The notes below the pieces were generated by a model. The model saw only the letters and a program-made list of their open reading frames with translations, ran no database searches and was not told the DNA's origin. A program made the translations under genes and the position numbers. A stretch of DNA of 9,909 nt from an uncultured Blautia sp. (GTDB lineage Bacteria > Bacillota > Clostridia > Lachnospirales > Lachnospiraceae): contig CAAFRY010000164.1 in the NCBI GenBank assembly GCA_900765525.1, forward strand, positions 1 to 9,909, written 5' to 3'. This document shows, in pieces, positions 7,242 to 9,909 of the stretch; the stretch's first letter is position 1; every line of letters begins with the position of its first letter.

Positions 7242-8732
7242 CTACAGTGTCCCCAGAAATCTCTTAAAGGCCTCTCTGCCTTCCTCTGTACACTTGTAAA
7301 CTCCGGCGTCTTCCAGCACATGGACAAATACCTGGCCTACCTCTTCCTGAAGGATTTCCATTACATTTTCCTCTGTAATATTCTGGTATTTGGGAAGGAA
7401 GCCTTTCACCCATTCTGCATGTTTCTCCAGCATTTCATTCTGGGCCGGGTCCTTGCCCTCCAGGATATACCGGGCCAGAAGCTCCAGCTCCTCTTTTAAT
7501 CTGGCCGGAAGCACCGCCAGTCCCATAACCTCAATCAGACCAATGTTCTCTTTCTTAATGTGATGATACTGGGCATGGGGATGATATACGCCTAAAGGAT
7601 GCTCCTTAGTGGTAATATTGTTTCGCAGAGTCAAATCCAACTCAAACAGTTCTCCTCTTTTTCTGGCAATGGGGGTAATGGTATTATGAGGCTCCCCGTC
7701 AGTTTCAGCAAAAAGGAAAGCCCCTTCATCCGTATAGCCTCTCCAGCCTTCCAGCACATGGCTGGCTAAATCAATAAGCCGCTTCTCGTCCCGGCTGCGG
7801 ATTCTGAGCACAGACAGAGGCCACTTTACAATACCGGCTTCCACATCCTCATATCCCGGGATGGTTACCATTTCTTCCATAGGCGCTTTGGCCATAGCAA
7901 AGGTATAATGTCCTCCCTGGAAGTGGTCATGACTTAAAATAGAACCGCCTACGATAGGAAGGTCTGCGTTAGAACCCAGGAAATAATGAGGAAACAGCTT
8001 AATAAAATCAAAAAGCTTTACAAAGGTGTTCCGCTCGATTTTCATAGGGATATGTTCTCCGTTAAACACAATACAATGTTCATTATAATACACATAGGGA
8101 GAATACTGGAATCCCCACTGACTGTCATTGATAGTGATGGGAATAATTCTGTGGTTTTCTCTGGCCGGATGATTCAGCCTTCCTGCATAGCCTTCGTTCT
8201 CCATGCAAAGCTGACACTTAGGATAGCTGCTCTGCTTTGCATTTTTGGCGGCTGCAATGGCTTTTGGGTCCTTCTCCGGCTTAGACAGATTAATGGTAAT
8301 GTCAATGGTTCCATAAGGACTTTCCACGGTCCATCTCCTGTCCTTTTTAATACGGTAACGGCGGATATAATCTGTATCCTGACTGAATTTATAGAAAAAG
8401 TCTGTAGCTGTCTCCGGGCTTTTGTCATATTCTTTCCAGAAACGCTCCTGAACCTGAGCCGGACGGGGGACCAGACAGTTCATAAGCTTGGTATCAAAAA
8501 GGTCCCGGTAACCAATGCTGTCCTGGATAATCTCTCTTTTTACCGCCTCATCCAACAGCTCCTTCAGGATACACTCCAGGTCAGAACATACCTCCTGTTC
8601 CTGGGGCTCTGTATATTCGTCTTCCTGAAACAAATCCAGCAAAAGATTGATGGTATAGATTCTCTCGCAGGGAGGCACTAAGCCTGCTTCTATTCCATAT
8701 TCCACTAAATCTCTGATATTTTTATTTAACAT
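7242..8732 (-). CDS. galT: Class II UDP-glucose--hexose-1-phosphate uridylyltransferase GalT
   Basis: GalT exchanges the uridylyl group between UDP-glucose and galactose-1-phosphate, giving UDP-galactose and glucose-1-phosphate (Leloir pathway, cytoplasm). The 496-residue length and the motifs are those of the Firmicutes class II enzyme, not the shorter E. coli type (about 350). Visible elements are MLNKNIRDLVEYGIEAGLV at the start, KCQLCMENEGYAGRLNHPA at 172-190 with a CxxC at 173/176, ILSHDHFQGGHYTF at 265-278, and YHPHAQYHHIKKENIGLIEV at 383-402. Two HxHxQ motifs (268-272 and 384-388) resemble the class I HPHxQ active site. The ATG at 8732 follows a GGAAGGA-type ribosome binding site by about four bases. 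galK ends 23 bases upstream, so the two are almost certainly cotranscribed. No frameshift or other damage seen. Confidence 0.96.
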   Translation of the reverse strand: MLNKNIRDLVEYGIEAGLVPPCERIYTINLLLDLFQEDEYTEPQEQEVCSDLECILKELLDEAVKREIIQDSIGYRDLFDTKLMNCLVPRPAQVQERFWKEYDKSPETATDFFYKFSQDTDYIRRYRIKKDRRWTVESPYGTIDITINLSKPEKDPKAIAAAKNAKQSSYPKCQLCMENEGYAGRLNHPARENHRIIPITINDSQWGFQYSPYVYYNEHCIVFNGEHIPMKIERNTFVKLFDFIKLFPHYFLGSNADLPIVGGSILSHDHFQGGHYTFAMAKAPMEEMVTIPGYEDVEAGIVKWPLSVLRIRSRDEKRLIDLASHVLEGWRGYTDEGAFLFAETDGEPHNTITPIARKRGELFELDLTLRNNITTKEHPLGVYHPHAQYHHIKKENIGLIEVMGLAVLPARLKEELELLARYILEGKDPAQNEMLEKHAEWVKGFLPKYQNITEENVMEILQEEVGQVFVHVLEDAGVYKCTEEGREAFKRFLGTL

Positions 8733-8755
8733 TTCATCCTTCCTTCCCGGTTTTC

Positions 8756-9909
8756 CTACATTCTTCTGGTTCCGTCTCCGATTTCCACTACATAAAAATC
8801 AGCGGCATAGCCAATAGCTTTTTCATAGAGGGCTCCTACATTGGCGATGAAGGCATCCACACAGTCTTCCTTCACAATGCTGACCGTACAGCCTCCAAAG
8901 CCGGCTCCTGTCATACGGGAACCGATAACTCCCTTCTGTTCCCAGGCAGCCTCCACTAAAGTATCCAGCTCTTTTCCGGTCACTTCATAATCATCCCGCA
9001 GAGACACATGGGATTCATTCATCAGTTTTCCAAAAGTTTCCAAATCATTATTCTTCAGAGCAGCCACGGCCTGGATGGTTCTCTGGTTCTCATAGACTGC
9101 ATGCTTTGCCCTTTTGCGGCACACCGGATTTTTCACGGCAGCCTTTAACTGCTCAAATTCTTCGCAGGATAACGCCCCTAAAGAAGGAATATCTTTTTGC
9201 TCCTGAATATCCCTCAGAGCTTCCTCGCACTCTGCTCTTCTCTCATTGTACTTAGAATCTGTCAGCCGACGCTTCTTATTGCTGGCTGCAATTACAATCT
9301 TAGCTCCTTCCATCTGGATAGGTGCATACTCATATTCCAGAGTGGCCGTATCCAGAAAAATCGCATGGTTCTTCTTACCCATGGCAATGGCAAACTGGTC
9401 CATGATACCGCAGTTCATACCGTTGAACTGATTCTCTCCGTACTGTCCCATCAGAGCCAAATCCACCATAGAAAGCTGCTCAAAACCAAACATATCCTTT
9501 AAAATGATTCCCATCAGAAGCTCCACAGATGCGGAGGAGGACAGGCCGGAGCCGTTGGGAATGTTTCCATACATCAGCATATCAAAGCCTGTGTCAACCT
9601 GATAGCCTTTCTGTCCGAAGGTCCAGACAATGCCCTTGGGGTAGTTGGTCCAATTAGCCTCTTCTCTGTAAACCAAATCGTCCAGGCTGGTCTCTACCAC
9701 TCCCATTTTACTGAAATTCTCAGAATACAGACGAATTTTTCTATCCTCTCTTTTTCTTGCTACCCCATATGTACCGATAGTCAGAGCGCAGGGAAATACA
9801 TGGCCTCCATTATAGTCTGTATGCTCCCCGATAAGATTCACCCTGCCCGGTGAAAAATAAAAACGAATATCTCCTCCTTCCCCAAACAATTTCTGAAATT
9901 TCTCCAGCA
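8756..9909 (-). CDS. galK: Galactokinase GalK (5'-truncated by window edge)
   Basis: GalK phosphorylates alpha-D-galactose at C1 with ATP, the first committed Leloir step, and supplies the substrate of the next gene. The frame is open to the window edge: codons before the TTG at 9889 read LEKFQK, which suits a galactokinase N-terminus, so that TTG is an internal leucine. About 383 residues are visible and only a few are missing. GHMP-kinase features are the galactokinase signature PGRVNLIGEHTDYNGG (about 9850-9803), the ATP-binding GSGLSSSAS (9553-9527), the catalytic aspartate in NCGIMDQF (D at 9400-9398), and the C-terminal MTGAGFGGC (from 8914). The stop is TAG at 8758-8756. The frame is intact. 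The operon's promoter and any galactose regulator must lie beyond the right edge. Confidence 0.96.
   Translation of the reverse strand, partial: LEKFQKLFGEGGDIRFYFSPGRVNLIGEHTDYNGGHVFPCALTIGTYGVARKREDRKIRLYSENFSKMGVVETSLDDLVYREEANWTNYPKGIVWTFGQKGYQVDTGFDMLMYGNIPNGSGLSSSASVELLMGIILKDMFGFEQLSMVDLALMGQYGENQFNGMNCGIMDQFAIAMGKKNHAIFLDTATLEYEYAPIQMEGAKIVIAASNKKRRLTDSKYNERRAECEEALRDIQEQKDIPSLGALSCEEFEQLKAAVKNPVCRKRAKHAVYENQRTIQAVAALKNNDLETFGKLMNESHVSLRDDYEVTGKELDTLVEAAWEQKGVIGSRMTGAGFGGCTVSIVKEDCVDAFIANVGALYEKAIGYAADFYVVEIGDGTRRM

Noticed and set aside
7986..8681. 231-codon frame antisense to galT
   Set aside because: It is fully contained within an intact, well-conserved galT on the other strand and shows no motif of its own.
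9887..9889. TTG at 9889 as the start of galK
   Set aside because: The upstream in-frame codons encode LEKFQK, fitting a galactokinase N-terminus, and the frame runs off the window edge.
1..9909. Undescribed defence, mobile or biosynthetic system
   Set aside because: Every long open frame on the coding strands is a recognisable housekeeping, galactose-pathway or known orphan family. There are no transposases, integrases, toxin-antitoxin pairs, repeat arrays or large unexplained gaps.

Overview
The window is a gene-dense, ordinary-looking stretch of chromosome from a low- to mid-GC Firmicute, most likely a Clostridia member of the Lachnospiraceae type. That placement is inference. It rests on the class II (Firmicutes-type) GalT, the ACT/UPF0210 gene pair, TmcAL, a Pol I with a degenerate proofreading domain, and strong AGGAGG-like ribosome binding sites. 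No mobile element, CRISPR array, tRNA, rRNA or phage gene is visible.

Layout. The plus strand carries one gene at the left edge: tmcAL (1-1232), cut at its 5' end by the window, for the enzyme that acetylates the wobble cytidine of elongator tRNA-Met. Everything else is on the minus strand. From right to left (the direction of transcription) these are galK (cut at its 5' end by the right edge), galT, a 185-base gap with a probable polA promoter, polA, coaE, walJ/yycJ, a small ACT-domain gene, and a UPF0210 (PFL-like) gene. The UPF0210 gene converges on tmcAL with only 9 bases between the two stop codons. A good intrinsic terminator for the minus-strand genes lies inside the last codons of tmcAL.

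How the genes work together. galK and galT are consecutive Leloir-pathway steps and look like one operon; galE is not in the window. polA, coaE and walJ are tightly packed: the spacing is 27 bases, then a 14-base overlap. They combine DNA repair and replication (Pol I), the last step of CoA synthesis, and a metallo-beta-lactamase-fold nuclease candidate. The ACT and UPF0210 genes are a recurring Firmicutes pair of unknown function and probably receive read-through from walJ.

I found no undescribed system. The points worth a second look are modest: the terminator nested in a neighbour's coding end, the loss of the Pol I proofreading residues, the association of walJ with polA rather than with walRK, two HxHxQ motifs in GalT, and the unknown role of the ACT/UPF0210 pair. 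The only gaps between genes are 9, 27, 87, 27, 185 and 23 bases, so no stretch over 300 bases lacks a gene.
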